NCBI GenBank assembly: GCA_039519185.1
Contig: CM076848.1
Location: 53,718,778 to 53,782,777 of the forward strand
Direction: 5' to 3'
DNA: 64,000 nt
Source: Astragalus membranaceus
Taxonomy: Eukaryota; Streptophyta; Magnoliopsida; Fabales; Fabaceae
Positions 22,601-31,332 of this stretch are shown here, one piece after another. Under the pieces are notes generated by a model. The model worked only from the letters and a program-made list of their open reading frames with translations, was not told the DNA's origin and did no database searches. The position numbers were made by a program, and so were the translations under genes. The stretch's first letter is position 1. The number at the start of each line of letters is the position of its first letter.

Positions 22601-25600
22601 CTGATGCTGAGGGGGAAGGCACTTGTAGCTGGTTGCAAGGTTAAACCAAGGTCAATGGCACTCTTTAGATACCGTAGGATTCTTTTTACTGCAGTCCAGT
22701 GAGAGTTTAAAGGCTGAGACATAAACTGACAGACTTTATTGACTGAATATCCAAGATCAGGTCTAGTAATTGTTGCATACTTCAGTGCACCAACAATGCT
22801 TCTGTAGAGTAAAGGATTGTCAAAGTAATCATAACCTGTTCTGGACAGTTTAAGGTTAGCAGGCATTGGAGTTGAAATTGAAATCCCTCTACAATCATCC
22901 ATACCAGCTCTATGGAGAAGATCCCTGATGTATTTAGCTTGAGAGAGGTGAAGGGCACCAGAAGTTGTGTGTGTGCATTAAATACCCAGAAAGTAATCCA
23001 AGTTTCCAAGTTGCTTGAGAGAGTAAGCAGAATTTAGCTTGTTGATAACTAGTTGAACAGCAGTGTTAGAAGACCCAGTAATCAAAATATCATCAACATA
23101 TATAAGCACCAGAATGCAACATCCACGATGATTGTAGATGAGTAGTGAGGGATCACACTTAGATTGGCAAAAACCAAAGGACAACAGAGTTTTAGTGAGA
23201 CTCTCATACCAGGCCCTTGGGGCCTGTTTGAGTCCATAAATTGCCTTATTCAATTTGCAAACAATGGACTTATCACCACAAGTGAAGCCAGGAGGCTGTT
23301 GCATATAAACATCTTCATTAAGCTGCCCATTTAAAAACGCATTATTTACGTCAAGCTACTTGATTGACCACTTGTAAGAGAGGGCCAGAGTGATTACAGT
23401 TCTAACAGTAACAGGCTTAATAACTGGTGAAAAGGTATCAGTATAATCAGTGTCATATTTCTGATTGAACCCTTTTGCAACAAGGCGTGCTTTGTATTTG
23501 TTGATAGATCCATCAGGATTCTCCTTGATGCGATAGACCCATTTACACCCAATAGCACGCTTGCCTGGAGGAAGAGAAACAAGCTGCCAAGTATGATTTT
23601 CCTGCAGGGCATTAAACTCAGTTTTCATAGCTTGAGCCCAACATGGGGTAGCCAAGGCCTGTTCAACAGAATAGGGTTCAGTAGTAGTAAGATTTAAAGT
23701 GGGATAGAGGGGTGGTCTAAGGCTGCCAGTTTTTGATCTTGTGAGCATGTGGTGAGTGTTGTGAGGTGGTGAGGGGGATGGAGATGGTGAGGAGTCAGGA
23801 TCTATTGTGCTAGAGGTGGTGGAGGGTAATGTATTAGAGGATGAGGGTGGTGAGTTAGGAGTAGGGTTAAGGGAGGGTGGAATAGGTGAGGGAGGAGGGG
23901 AGGAAGTATGAGAAGCTGTGATGTTTGTGGATTGATGTGGAGGTGGTTGAATGATGCCAAGGGGTGCAGTGACAGAGTGTGAATTCTGTGGAGTGTGGGC
24001 AGAGGATTGTTTGCATTGATAAGGGAAATGATGCTCATTAAATAGGACATCTCTAGAAATAAAAAGACGACCATTGGAATCTAAACACTTATAGCCTCTA
24101 TGGGAAGGGGAATAGCCCAGAAAGGTGCATTCAGTAGACCTATATTGAAACTTAGGATTGTTATATGGTCTTAGGAGGGGGTAACAAGCACAACCAAATG
24201 AGTGAAGAAAATTGAAATCAGACTGTTTATGAAACAGAACTTGAAAAGGAATTAGTTTTGAGTGAGCTGAGGGAAGTCTATTAATGAGATAAACAGCTGT
24301 GTGAAATGCATGATCCCAAAATGAGTAGGGAAGTGAGGAGTGAGAAAGAAGAGATAGACCCATGTCAACAATGTGTCTATGCTTTCTTTCAACCACCCCA
24401 TTTTGATGATGGGTGTGAGGACATATAATACGATGAATGATTCCTAAATCAGTGAGATACTGTGTGAAGGGGCGAAACTCACCTCCCCAATCAGATTGTA
24501 TGGATTAATCCTCTTATTAAGTTGAAGTTCAGCCAAGGCTTTAAATTGTTTGAAGATAGTTGAAGTTTCTGATTTGTTGTGCAGAAAATAAATCCATGTG
24601 AACCTACTAAAAGCATCAACAAAGGAGATGTAATACTTGTATCCCATTGAAGATGACATTGGGGCAGGGCCCCATAGGTCACAAAAGATTAACTCAAGAG
24701 GCTCATTATAGATAGTGTGTGAGGGTGTAGATGGCAGTTTATGTGATTTCCCTAAACAGCATGCAATGCAAAAGGAATTTTCATTTCTTTGAAAAGTAGA
24801 CATGTTACACAACTTGAGAACATTATTCAACGTATCAATGCTAGGGTGGCCCAGGCGATGGTGCCACTTGAAATAAGCTGTGGAAGTGTGTGGTATAGTG
24901 TAGTTAACAGAGGGAAAGGGGGACTTATTGAAAGACAGATTGCTGGACTGAAGTGGATAGAGACCATTGGAGTTGAGGCGCCCTTGAAGAAGCACTTCAT
25001 CATTGGCCTGTGATTTGACAACATAATGAAAGGGATGAAATTGTATGTAAGCATCATTATCAAGGGAAAACTTGCTAACACTGACTAAATTCTTGTTTAG
25101 AGAAGGTACATGAAGAACATTGTTAAGTTGTAAAGTATGATTAGGATGTGAGGGAGAAGGAAAGGAAAATGAGCTAAGAGATTGGACTGGCAAACCTTGG
25201 CCATTTCCAAGGAAAATGTTCTCCAAATGAGATGAAGGAGGTGCTGATCCTGGTGGTGCTGGGTGAGTCGTGACGTGGTTGGTGGCTGCCGTGTCCATGA
25301 AGTTGTTTAGAAGAGGAGTAGCACCATAAACACCAGTGAAGTTGGCCTGAGGAACAGCAGCAGTGGGAGCCTGTGGCCAAACAGAATTGTTAGCAACATT
25401 AGGGCGAAAATATTGATAGGGATTGCCATTGGCATAGGCAGGTTGAGATGGTCCATATGCAGCATTGAATCTGTGATAGCAGTAGGAGGCATCATGCCCC
25501 GAACGATGACACACTTGGCACGTAACGGAATTGCGACCACCACCACGGGCGCCACGACGCCCAAACCTGCCGCCACGTCCACGAAATTGAGAGTTTCCTC

Positions 25601-27792
25601 TGTAGCCAGAACCTGTGTTTTGCGAACCATCAGAGTTGTTCGCATTTGCATTTGCAGTGAAATTCGCCTGAGGAACTTGTTGCTGAGATTCGAAATTAGG
25701 TTTTGATTGAGATTGAGTGAGATTTAGCGAGGCAACTTCTTCGACGACACGTTGCTTTTCGAGACGCTGTTCTTGAGCAAGAAGAAGTGCTTTGATTTCG
25801 TCTAAATCAAACCAATCGATCTTGGAATTGATGAGCGTGACTAGAGATTCGAATTCCGAAGGAAGTCCTTCAAGAATTACATCAAGCTGATCTTGAAGGG
25901 ACACGGACTCGCCGATTGAGAGAAGAGAGTCGGAGATATGCTTAATCTTTGCCAGAAATTCTGGAATTGAAGAGTTACCTTTCTTTGTGGTGCGTAACTG
26001 CGTGCGTAATTGTCGTGCCTGAGCCTTCGTTTTGGATTGAAAGGTCTGGTGAATATTCTCCCACAATTGGAAGGTGTGACGGCATCCTATGACGGAGGGA
26101 AGAATCGCCGGTGAGAGCGATGCCTGTAACCATGCCAGGAGCAATTGATCTTGAAGCTCCCATGCTGAGTATGCCGGATTTTCGGTGTTTGAGAGACGAG
26201 CCTTCGTTGAGGAACTGAGGTGGTATATTTGGCGACACACAGTAACAGTGTAACCTGTGCGCACGAAGAACAGGCTCAATCTGTTGGAGACATACGAGAT
26301 AGTTGCTTTCATCTAATTTGACTGAAATCTTGTAATTGAAGTTCGCTAATGGCGTATTTGCGGTGGGAAGCGCCGTCAAGAGAGGCGGAGTAGGTGGCGG
26401 CGTAGTTGCCATGAGGAAGAGGAAGGATCGAACGAACCACAGTGGTGGGATTTAGAAAGCTCTAGACACCATGTAGAAAGTAAAGAAAGTAAAGAATCAT
26501 ATCTGAAATGGTTTTCATTGATTGACTGAAATGTACATTGAGCAGAGTTATATACTCTGTGATTTACAAGCTTTGATTAGTAACTGATTTACTCACTTTC
26601 AGTTTGATAATCAAAACAGAATTTAACAAACTAGCTGTACTAATATCACAATTAAACTAGCTGTACAGTTATTACAATTAAGATAGTAACTAAGTGACAC
26701 TCTCTAACACAAACTCACGAATAGATTATTGAACTTGGTTCAAGAACCAAACAAGGTGAACTATACCTAGCTCAAGTTCAGCTCATTTATTTAACGAGCA
26801 CAATTTCCAGTTCAAACTTGACTCATTTGGTTCATAAACCAAGTTCAACAAGCTATTTATTGAGTAGAGTTTCAAACTATGTTTGAGTTGGTTCAATTCA
26901 CTAACAACCTTAGGTATTAGTTAAAACTCCACAAAGCACATAGGGTGAAAACTATAATTATCCATCCCGAATGAAAATTGCACTGAATTCACCACAAAAC
27001 CGGGGATACTCCAACATCTATTAAGGCCAAAAGTGAATTTGAAGCAAGAGCCCTATGAAATTTGGCAAATTCCCCACCAACAAAAATGATTAAACAATAC
27101 TATGTAATAAAAGAAGGCACGGGAAATAGAGATAGAGATAGTAGATATGAAATTGAAAGTACCTTCTTCCTGTGGGTAGTAGCAACTTGGAATATACCAA
27201 TGGCCAGAGGCCCATAATGTACCAGACAGATACAAGGACCTCATTCATTCTAAAACCATCATCTCCTTTCAGATTCAACAGTTTTTTCAAGAAATACATG
27301 TCCCTCGACTGAATGATTGATTAAAAATAACAGCAAATAAATGTAAGAACATTTATCTAAGATTGTAATGATGTTAATTTGGTTTGGTGAAATAATAAAA
27401 GAATAATATACCGGGGTCTGGTTAGGGGAGAGAAAAGAAACATAGTAGAGAAGTCCAGCCCACAAGAGAAAGAGCAAAATTGAGGTTGTCCAGTCTCTCC
27501 CGTCGCTCTCGCTGCTAACTTGACTCTCTTTGTTGGAATCGCGGCAAATAAGGATACGATCCCTTTTCCGAAATGGAGCAGCAACGACAACAAGAAAGGG
27601 GTTCTGTGTGTTGAAACACCATCCTCCTCCTCCTCCTCCTCCTCTTCCTGAGGCGGCCAATGCTTTTGTTGTTCTGTGTGTTAAAACTGAAACTTTGCTC
27701 CTTCGTACATGAGGAGGATTGTTGAGAGTGGGGAAGTTGCAAGAGACTAAATTGGAGTTATTAGCGACTACTACAACCATAATCAACGCCAC
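13628..27792 (-). CDS. Predicted plastid-targeted multi-pass membrane protein, six exons, giant intron 2
   Basis: Exons (minus strand) 27792-27412, 27308-27163, 15265-15097, 14486-14388, 14054-13972 and 13754-13628 join in frame at GT/AG borders to 1005 nt, 334 residues. I chose the first ATG, which gives a basic, Ser/Ala-rich N-terminus of about 90 residues with a poly-Gly tract, resembling a chloroplast transit peptide. Six hydrophobic segments follow: TSILLFLLWAGLLYYVSFL, EVLVSVWYIMGLWPLVYS, VWPFLVLSCFGGIYALLPYF, ILLATGIGLITYAGLAG, FALLSTLAPFWVYNDM and WLLPVSLIPFLGPSLYLLI. Conserved-looking loops include LLNLKGDDGFRMNE. I recognise the general type, an uncharacterised plant protein probably of plastid origin, but not a function. 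Intron 2 is about 11.9 kb, swollen by a MULE and two copia elements that read in the gene's own direction. All exons are intact, so expression depends on splicing this intron. Confidence 0.82.
13847..13951. mobile_element. Stowaway-like foldback MITE in the last intron
   Basis: TA duplications at 13845-13846 and 13952-13953 enclose a 105-bp near-palindrome. The arms pair CCATCTGTCTCAAAATATAA with a reverse-complementary CCTCAGTCCCTAAATATAA, then CATGTATTTGGACTAA with its inverse. Lies between exons 5 and 6 of the membrane-protein gene. Confidence 0.75.
15402..16634. mobile_element. Mutator-like (MULE) non-autonomous element with long inverted repeats
   Basis: Perfect 9-bp target duplication TATATAATA at 15393-15401 and 16635-16643. 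Long terminal inverted repeats of well over 100 bp begin GGTTTAAATACG and contain CCCCCTGCAAATAGGGGG, a small palindrome, and a poly-T/poly-A block. The centre (15650-16450) is CT/CA-rich with simple repeats and holds no recognisable transposase or captured gene. Lies in intron 2 of the membrane-protein gene. Confidence 0.85.
16691..16922 (-). repeat. 3' LTR of the young copia element
   Basis: On the minus strand it begins TATTAGGAGATAAG directly after the purine tract and ends CTAACA. Near-identical to 21349-21580. Confidence 0.93.
16903..21297 (-). CDS. Copia gag-pol polyprotein, intact 1464-residue frame
   Basis: A single frame with gag (NYLVWMQQIEPVLRAHRL, then the UBN2-type FLSKVKHVADSLL region), a CCHC zinc knuckle (CQVCHRHGHDASYC, about residue 310), a protease-like stretch, GAG-pre-integrase (HNKLGHPSLDTMNK), integrase core (YCDLWGPAP, QTDWGGEF, HHQNGVVERKHR), reverse transcriptase (AFLHGHLEEDVYMQQPQGF, YVDDILITG) and RNase H (CDADWASDIDDRRSTSG, DNQSTVALTHN, KHMELDIFFVREK). 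The first ATG is at 21297. The ATG at 21267 (MASIPPSPP) fits better, because the neighbouring related element starts in the same way (MATTPPPTPP). The stop lies just inside the 3' LTR. The protease active site reads DSAAT instead of the usual DSGA or DTGA. Roles: particle formation, polyprotein cleavage, cDNA synthesis and integration. Confidence 0.94.
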   Translation of the reverse strand: MPSFFLSFSTMASIPPSPPPPVVVQPINTQPPLSSFNYKISVKLDENNYLVWMQQIEPVLRAHRLHRYCVAPQIPPQFLNDDDRIRNVENPAYTAWELQDQLLLAWLQSSLSPSILPTVIGCKHTFQLWENIHQAFQSKTKAQSRQLRTQMRTMKKGTGTVSEFLSKVKHVADSLLSIGESVTVQDQLDAILEGLPREYESLITLINSKIDWFDLEEVKSLLLAHEQRLDKQKILEDASSLNLTQSTAKDTPEASQIHGNANAQANFTSNTSISGNPQNSQTLGFGGRGNSQNRGRGGRFGRRGGRGGGRSNVQCQVCHRHGHDASYCYHRFDTTYGSGAYPYTAGNPYQYIRPTNPAPAPSWPPTTLVPAPQAHYTANFTTHPTLNNMDSAATQHVTHFPAAPGAAPPPPHLENIFLGNGMKLPVQSISNFSFPSPTHPQHTLHLKNVLHVPTLNKNLISISKFAKDNNAYVLFYPNHYLVKSQVNDQVILQGKLTPEGLYPLHSSPAISASSNSLNSASSINSVVSNSDLYFNWHNKLGHPSLDTMNKVFQHCNMSTFQNNEKHLCVSCCLGKSHGLPSQLSQTIYNEPLDLVYCDLWGPAPMLSSMGFKYYISFIDAMSRYTWIYFLHDKSETLTVFKQFKALAELQLNKKLKSVQTDWGGEFRPFKKFLTDLGIIHRVICPQTHHQNGVVERKHRHIVETGLSLLSHSSLPYFYWDHAFHTAVYLINRLPAAHSHKIPLQTLFHKYPDFKFLKSFGCACYPLLTPYNNPKFQFRSSECTFLGYSSSHLGYKCLDRKTGRIYISKDVIFNENHFPFQYRVTDANTNTCQSPTVTQYKTALNVLSNPNTHTTSPLPSPSPLPNNSPFSNPSPGPSPSPFNTATPLHTPLPSDASSTIDPNSSPSTSPSPPPPQNNHPMQTRSKTGHLKPPLYPSLHFTTTEPTTVQQALTSPHWAQAMQQEFDALTANHTWNLVPLPAGKRAIGSKWIFRIKQNADGSINRYKARLVAKGYLQKHGQDYNDTFSPVVKPVTIRIILTLALTYKWAIRQLDVNNAFLHGHLEEDVYMQQPQGFIQGDSSLVCHLKKAIYGLKQAPRAWYGSLTKTLCSFGFQQSKCDPSLLIYNNRGCQLMVLIYVDDILITGSSLTAINLIISKLNSAFSLKQLGTLDYFLGIECRFTKSGSLTLCQSKYIRDILHKSGMEDCKGISTPLPANLKLSKHGSDYFDDPLLYRSTVGALQYVTVTRPEIGFSVNKVCQFMSQPLTSHWSAVKRILRYLKGTIDYGITLQPASVSLPLAINAYCDADWASDIDDRRSTSGACIYLGPNLITWWSKKQTLVAKSTAEAEYRSLALAASEVLWIQSLLHELKVTIPAPVVYCDNQSTVALTHNPVLHSRTKHMELDIFFVREKVLNKSLIVSYVPAQTQIADILTKSLSKKNFCHFRDKLRVHSTAELEGGILGDKT
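21349..21580 (-). repeat. 5' LTR of the young copia element
   Basis: Carries the promoter side of the element. Followed on the minus strand by the primer-binding site TGGTATCCAGAGC. Two visible differences from the 3' LTR (TATACTAGGCATAAT versus TATAATAGGCAGAAT). Confidence 0.93.
21586..21870. other. Spacer between two copia elements, with a repeat split by the second element
   Basis: About 285 bp separate the two elements. The part from about 21755 is rich in GAGCTCGA/CTCGACTTGAG-type motifs, which resume after the second element (26715-26900: TTGAACTTGGTTCAAGAACC, AGCTCAAGTTCAGCTC). This looks like an older repeat that the second copia element interrupted. Confidence 0.5.
21871..26709 (-). 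mobile_element. Second, degenerate Ty1/copia element of a related family
   Basis: LTRs 21871-22123 (253 bp) and 26472-26709 (238 bp); the length difference is mainly a 15-bp duplicated block (CTGTACAGTTACTAA). Ends are TGTTAG...CTACA on the minus strand, the primer-binding site is TGGTGTCTAGAGC, and the purine tract ends GTGGGGAGAG. The target duplication is CAAAC (21866-21870 and 26710-26714), the same five bases as its neighbour. Its protein matches the young element throughout but is clearly diverged, so these are related families, not copies of one another. Confidence 0.95.
22104..26412 (-). pseudogene. Broken copia gag-pol of the second element
   Basis: Reading from 26412 (MATTPPPTPP...), the frame shifts near 26240 and gag continues to a zinc knuckle (CQVCHRSGHDASYC), protease-like DTAATNHVT and the integrase start (HHRLGHPSIDTLNN). 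A frame break near 24500 damages the integrase QTDWGGEF region. The frame resumes at 24396 (VERKHRHIVD) and carries the integrase end and the RT start. An amber codon near 23355 replaces the expected Gln of IRQLDV. RT with YVDDILITG follows (23304-22978), then a stop, and a further break near 22600 before RNase H (CDADWASDVDDRRSTSG). At least five lesions make it a pseudogene. Confidence 0.93.
26715..27162. other. Intron remainder between the second copia element and exon 2
   Basis: Continues the GAACTTGGTTC/CTCAAGTTCAGCTC repeat that the copia element interrupted, then plain AT-rich intron up to the exon 2 donor site at 27162-27161. Confidence 0.5.

Positions 27793-27795
<3 letters not shown>

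Positions 27796-27867
<72 letters not shown>
27796..27867. repeat. CT/GA microsatellite just upstream of the membrane-protein start codon
   Basis: About 35 uninterrupted CT units on the plus strand, so GA on the coding strand. They end four bases before the ATG at 27792, so the tract lies in the 5' UTR or core promoter. GA tracts here are common in plants and can bind GAGA-type (BPC) factors; any regulatory effect is inference. Confidence 0.9.
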
Positions 27868-27869
<2 letters not shown>

Positions 27870-28140
27870 ATGACTCTATTATGTGGACTCGGACTCGAAT
27901 CTGCTGCGTTTATATTCTACTACTCTCTGCTCTGCACCATCTACTTCAGGATAATACATAATAAACGATGTCGTTTCAACCCTCTCACGAGTTACAAAGT
28001 TGATTGCGTTAATTCCTAGTGAAATGCAAATTCAATCTATTTAGTCCAGTTTTAGCCTATCACTATTTAATCTAATATGGACATAACAATACTAGTATAT
28101 ATCATTATCATATCGTTAAAATTGCATAACGTAAAATAAA

Positions 28141-29288
28141 ACACTTAATAGCCGGTGTCATCATCGACTCTATGCCACGTGTCACTAACATGCAACATCA
28201 TCACCTCATGTCATTACTTCCAAGCAACCAATGGATGACTACCACGTGACACTAGCGTGGCAAAGTGGGGCATAGTGTGTTACAAAAAAAATATATTAAT
28301 TTTGCCAAACATGGGTCTCGATCTTGTGACCCCAGAGTGATGCAAATTCACTTATACCACTAAACTCACTTAATTTCTACAATCGTTCATCTTCCAAACG
28401 AAAATCAAAATGAAATATGGAAAATGAAATTGGTTCATGACTGCATCGTTCATCTTCATCCTCGAATCAGATCTTCAACAACAACAACGATCCAACAACA
28501 ACAACGAATTAGATCTTCAACAACAACAACAACGATTCAATTGAAAACCCCTAATTTCGAAAATCCCTAATTTCATCTTCAACAACAACAACAACAACAA
28601 CGATTTTCGTTTCTGGGTTGATAATGATTAATTTCGCGTTTCTGGGTTATTGATGATGATTAAAATGAAATGATTTTTGTTGTTGTTGATGTTGTTGAAG
28701 ATGTGATTTTCGTTTCCTCAAACACAAAACCCAAAAATTTGCAATTTTAGTTTGTGATTTTCTTTTCCAGAAATAATCTTCGTTTCATCTTGACGTTGAG
28801 GAAGATGAAGATCTGTTTTTTCTTTTTGTTTTTTTAATCGAATTATGTATTATATATTATTAGTTGGCCTAAATTACTCAAGTCAGTAAGTGGCCCAGTG
28901 GTATGTGGGAGTTGGTACCACTTTGAGGTTGTGGGTTTGATCCTCATGTCCACCAAAATGCTTATTTTTTAGTAACAACGGGTCCAATACTGCCATGTCA
29001 GTGCCATGTGACAGTCACCCATTGGTTGTTGACGTGGCACATGACAATGCCACATGGCAGTGGTGATGTGATTGATGATGTGGCATGTCAGTGCCTCGTG
29101 GCACGATGCCCCAATAAGATTGTGACATGTGGCAGTGACGTAAATGCTGTCGTCATCTCCGTTAGCCACGTGGAAAGTTAACCGAGGGGCTAAACTAGAA
29201 ACCCTTAATATTTGCAAAGACCATTTTAAAACTTTTTTTTACAAGGGCCTAAATGGATTATGGCGGTGGGGGCTAAACATATATTTAA
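28141..29288. mobile_element. Foldback MULE-like element with tRNA-like segments
   Basis: The left arm (about 28160-28380) and right arm (about 28880-29140) are imperfect inverted copies. For example, CAACCAATGGATGACTACCACGTG on the left pairs with the inverse of CACATGACAGTCACCCATTGGTTG-type sequence on the right. Each arm includes a segment like a tRNA-type promoter (TGGCCCAGTGGTA with GGGTTTGATCC at 28890-28942; an inverted counterpart at 28315-28380). The right edge ends CTAAACATATATTTAAGCC, a common legume MULE end; a matching left edge was not found. The centre has CAA-repeat tracts and no gene. Confidence 0.55.
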
Positions 29289-29295
29289 GCCTTGA

Positions 29296-29575
29296 TAATA
29301 TTCCTAATTAGCCCTTGATACTTTCAAACATTATTCAATTTAGTCCATCAAATTTTCGATGTCCATTTGGATCCTGACTTTTACAACTTAATATCAATTA
29401 GATCCCCAACTTTACTAAATATCAGACACCAAAGTGATACTAAGTTATAAAAACTAGGGACTTTTAATTGACATTAAGTTGTAAAAGTCGGGATTTGAAT
29501 GTACATAAAAAATTTGAGAGATTAAAATGAATAACATTTGAAAATGTCAAGGACTAATTATGAATATTGTTAATG
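29296..29575. mobile_element. Long-hairpin foldback MITE
   Basis: About 100 bp of each arm pair: AATATTCCTAATTAGCCCTTGATA at the left is the inverse of the right end (GTCAAGGACTAATTATGAATATT), and ACTTTTACAACTTAATATCAATT pairs with AATTGACATTAAGTTGTAAAAGT. The pairing is imperfect, as expected of an old element. No target duplication could be fixed. Confidence 0.6.
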
Positions 29576-29707
29576 TCGAGGGAGTAAACTAAACTTTTCT
29601 AAAATTTGAGGGACCAAATTGACTATTAACTCTAAACAAGACTAAAGATGGCAATGTACACCTCTAGGGTATAGTGTCGTACTCAAGCCCGGTGGCATTT
29701 TTAGCGT

Positions 29708-30451
29708 GGGCTTTTTTTTTGTACCCCCATCAACTCCCATCTACCCCCATCAAATTGCTAAAACCCGAAAATACCCCTGCCCAACTTGCAATTCGCTCGG
29801 ATTTACCTTCATCTAAGGTAAATCCGCTTTGGTTATTTTTAAAAGCGGATTTACCTTATATGGGGGTAGATCCGCTTTTAAAAATAACAAATCGGATTTA
29901 CCCCCACTTAAGGTAAATCCGATTTTAATTTTTTAAAATTTTTAGTGGAAATCGGATTTTTTAGCCTAAATTATTCTCCCGACGTACAATATCGTCACGT
30001 GTTAACGAACTACACACTAAACAGAACCAAAAGACGGTCGAAATTTGTATCTAAAATTTTAACTGATTTATTTATTTATTAATTAGGTTAACAAAGCGGA
30101 TTTACCCCCACATAAGGTAAATCCGCTTTGGTTATTTTTAAAAGCGGATTTACCTTATATGGGGGTAGATCCGCTTTTAAAAATAACAAATCGGATTTAC
30201 CCCCACTTAAGGTAAATCCGATTTTAATTTTTTAAAATTTTTAGTGGAAATTGGATTTAGGTAAATCCGATTTAAATTTTTTAAAATTTTTAGTGGAAAT
30301 CGGATTTAGAACTTAAATCCGATTTCCAGAAAAAAAATTGAAATCAGGATACGTTCGGGATTTTTAATTTTTTTTGAAGGGCAATTGCGTATTTTCGCAG
30401 GGTCGATCAGGGGTAGATAAGGATGTGATGAGGGGTACAAAAAAAAACCCC
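29708..30451. mobile_element. MULE-type MITE with an internal 299-bp-spaced duplication
   Basis: Perfect 9-bp target duplication TTTTAGCGT (29699-29707 and 30452-30460). Ends are GGGCTTTTTTTTTGTACCCC and the inverse of GGGGTACAAAAAAAAACCCC. A block of about 135 bp beginning AAGGTAAATCCGCTTTGG occurs at 29815 and again at 30114, and is itself full of short inverted repeats (AAATCCGCTTT/AAAGCGGATTT). No coding. Confidence 0.85.
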
Positions 30452-30831
30452 TTTTAGCGTTCATCCCATATCCCATGGGCACCCAAATGCTTGCACTTAC
30501 ATTTTAACTACGAAAATAAAATAAAAAACATAAAAAATATCATAATTTAATTTAAAAAATCAAATTTTCCCTAATTTAATAATTAAAATAGTACATATGA
30601 GAGTATTTAGCATATTAAAACATTCAAAATATTGTTTTGACAAAAAACAATTCAAAATATTAATAGCTAGATATTTGTATGATAATTTTATTTTTTGAGA
30701 GCATGCTTTTTTTTAAAGTTGGATATATCTAAAATAAATTTGACTCTTTGAATTTAAGTCTTGATCTGCACTTGACTTTAGGTAATAAAGTTAAACTTTT
30801 ATTGTGATTATAAAAAAATGAATTGTTAATT

Positions 30832-31064
30832 GGGTAAATAATTATTTTGGTCACTTAATGTGTAAGAATTTGTCATTATAGTTTTTGAATGTATTAAAAT
30901 CGTAAATAAGTCATTTTTTTAGTAATTTTAGGAACTAAATTGACCAAAAAATACATTGAGGACCAAAATGACTAATTAAAGAGACACTTGAGGATGTCTT
31001 TGCAATTTTGACACATTTAGGGACTATAATCACACATTTAGTTACCAAAATGACTATTTACTCA
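30832..31064. mobile_element. Short MULE-type MITE upstream of the SET-domain gene
   Basis: Inverted ends pair GGGTAAATAATTATTTTGGT with the inverse of ACCAAAATGACTATTTACTC. The flanks TTGTTAATT (30823-30831) and TAGTTAATT (31065-31073) match at 8 of 9 positions. It lies about 270 bp before the start codon of the methyltransferase gene, so it could affect the promoter. Confidence 0.65.
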
Positions 31065-31224
31065 TAGTTAATTATGCTTATATTACTATTTCTTACGGAT
31101 GGTATTATGTTTCTGTTTTTCTTTTGAGATAATGCAAAGCTAAAATGAGATTAGTTTTTCACCTTTATGATAAGGAGCATTTTAGTCCTTTACCTATGAA
31201 GAGTGATAAAGTTGGGATAGGGAG

Positions 31225-31230
31225 CACGTG
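31225..31230 (+). promoter_or_regulatory. G-box (CACGTG) upstream of the SET-domain gene
   Basis: CACGTG lies about 105 bp before the ATG at 31333. G-boxes bind bHLH and bZIP factors in many light-responsive plant promoters. Its use here is inference from position only. Confidence 0.35.
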
Positions 31231-31332
31231 GTGTTCTCACAACTACTGAAACTGGGAGCAGAACTCTCTCTAGCTATGGTATTGTTGTGTGAAGTTTGAG
31301 CAGATAAGGTAACGTTGCATTGTGACAGAGCC

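Noticed and set aside
29815..30249. Regular repeats considered as a CRISPR-like array
   Set aside because: Only two long copies, no short repeats with unique spacers, and it lies inside a MITE in a plant genome.
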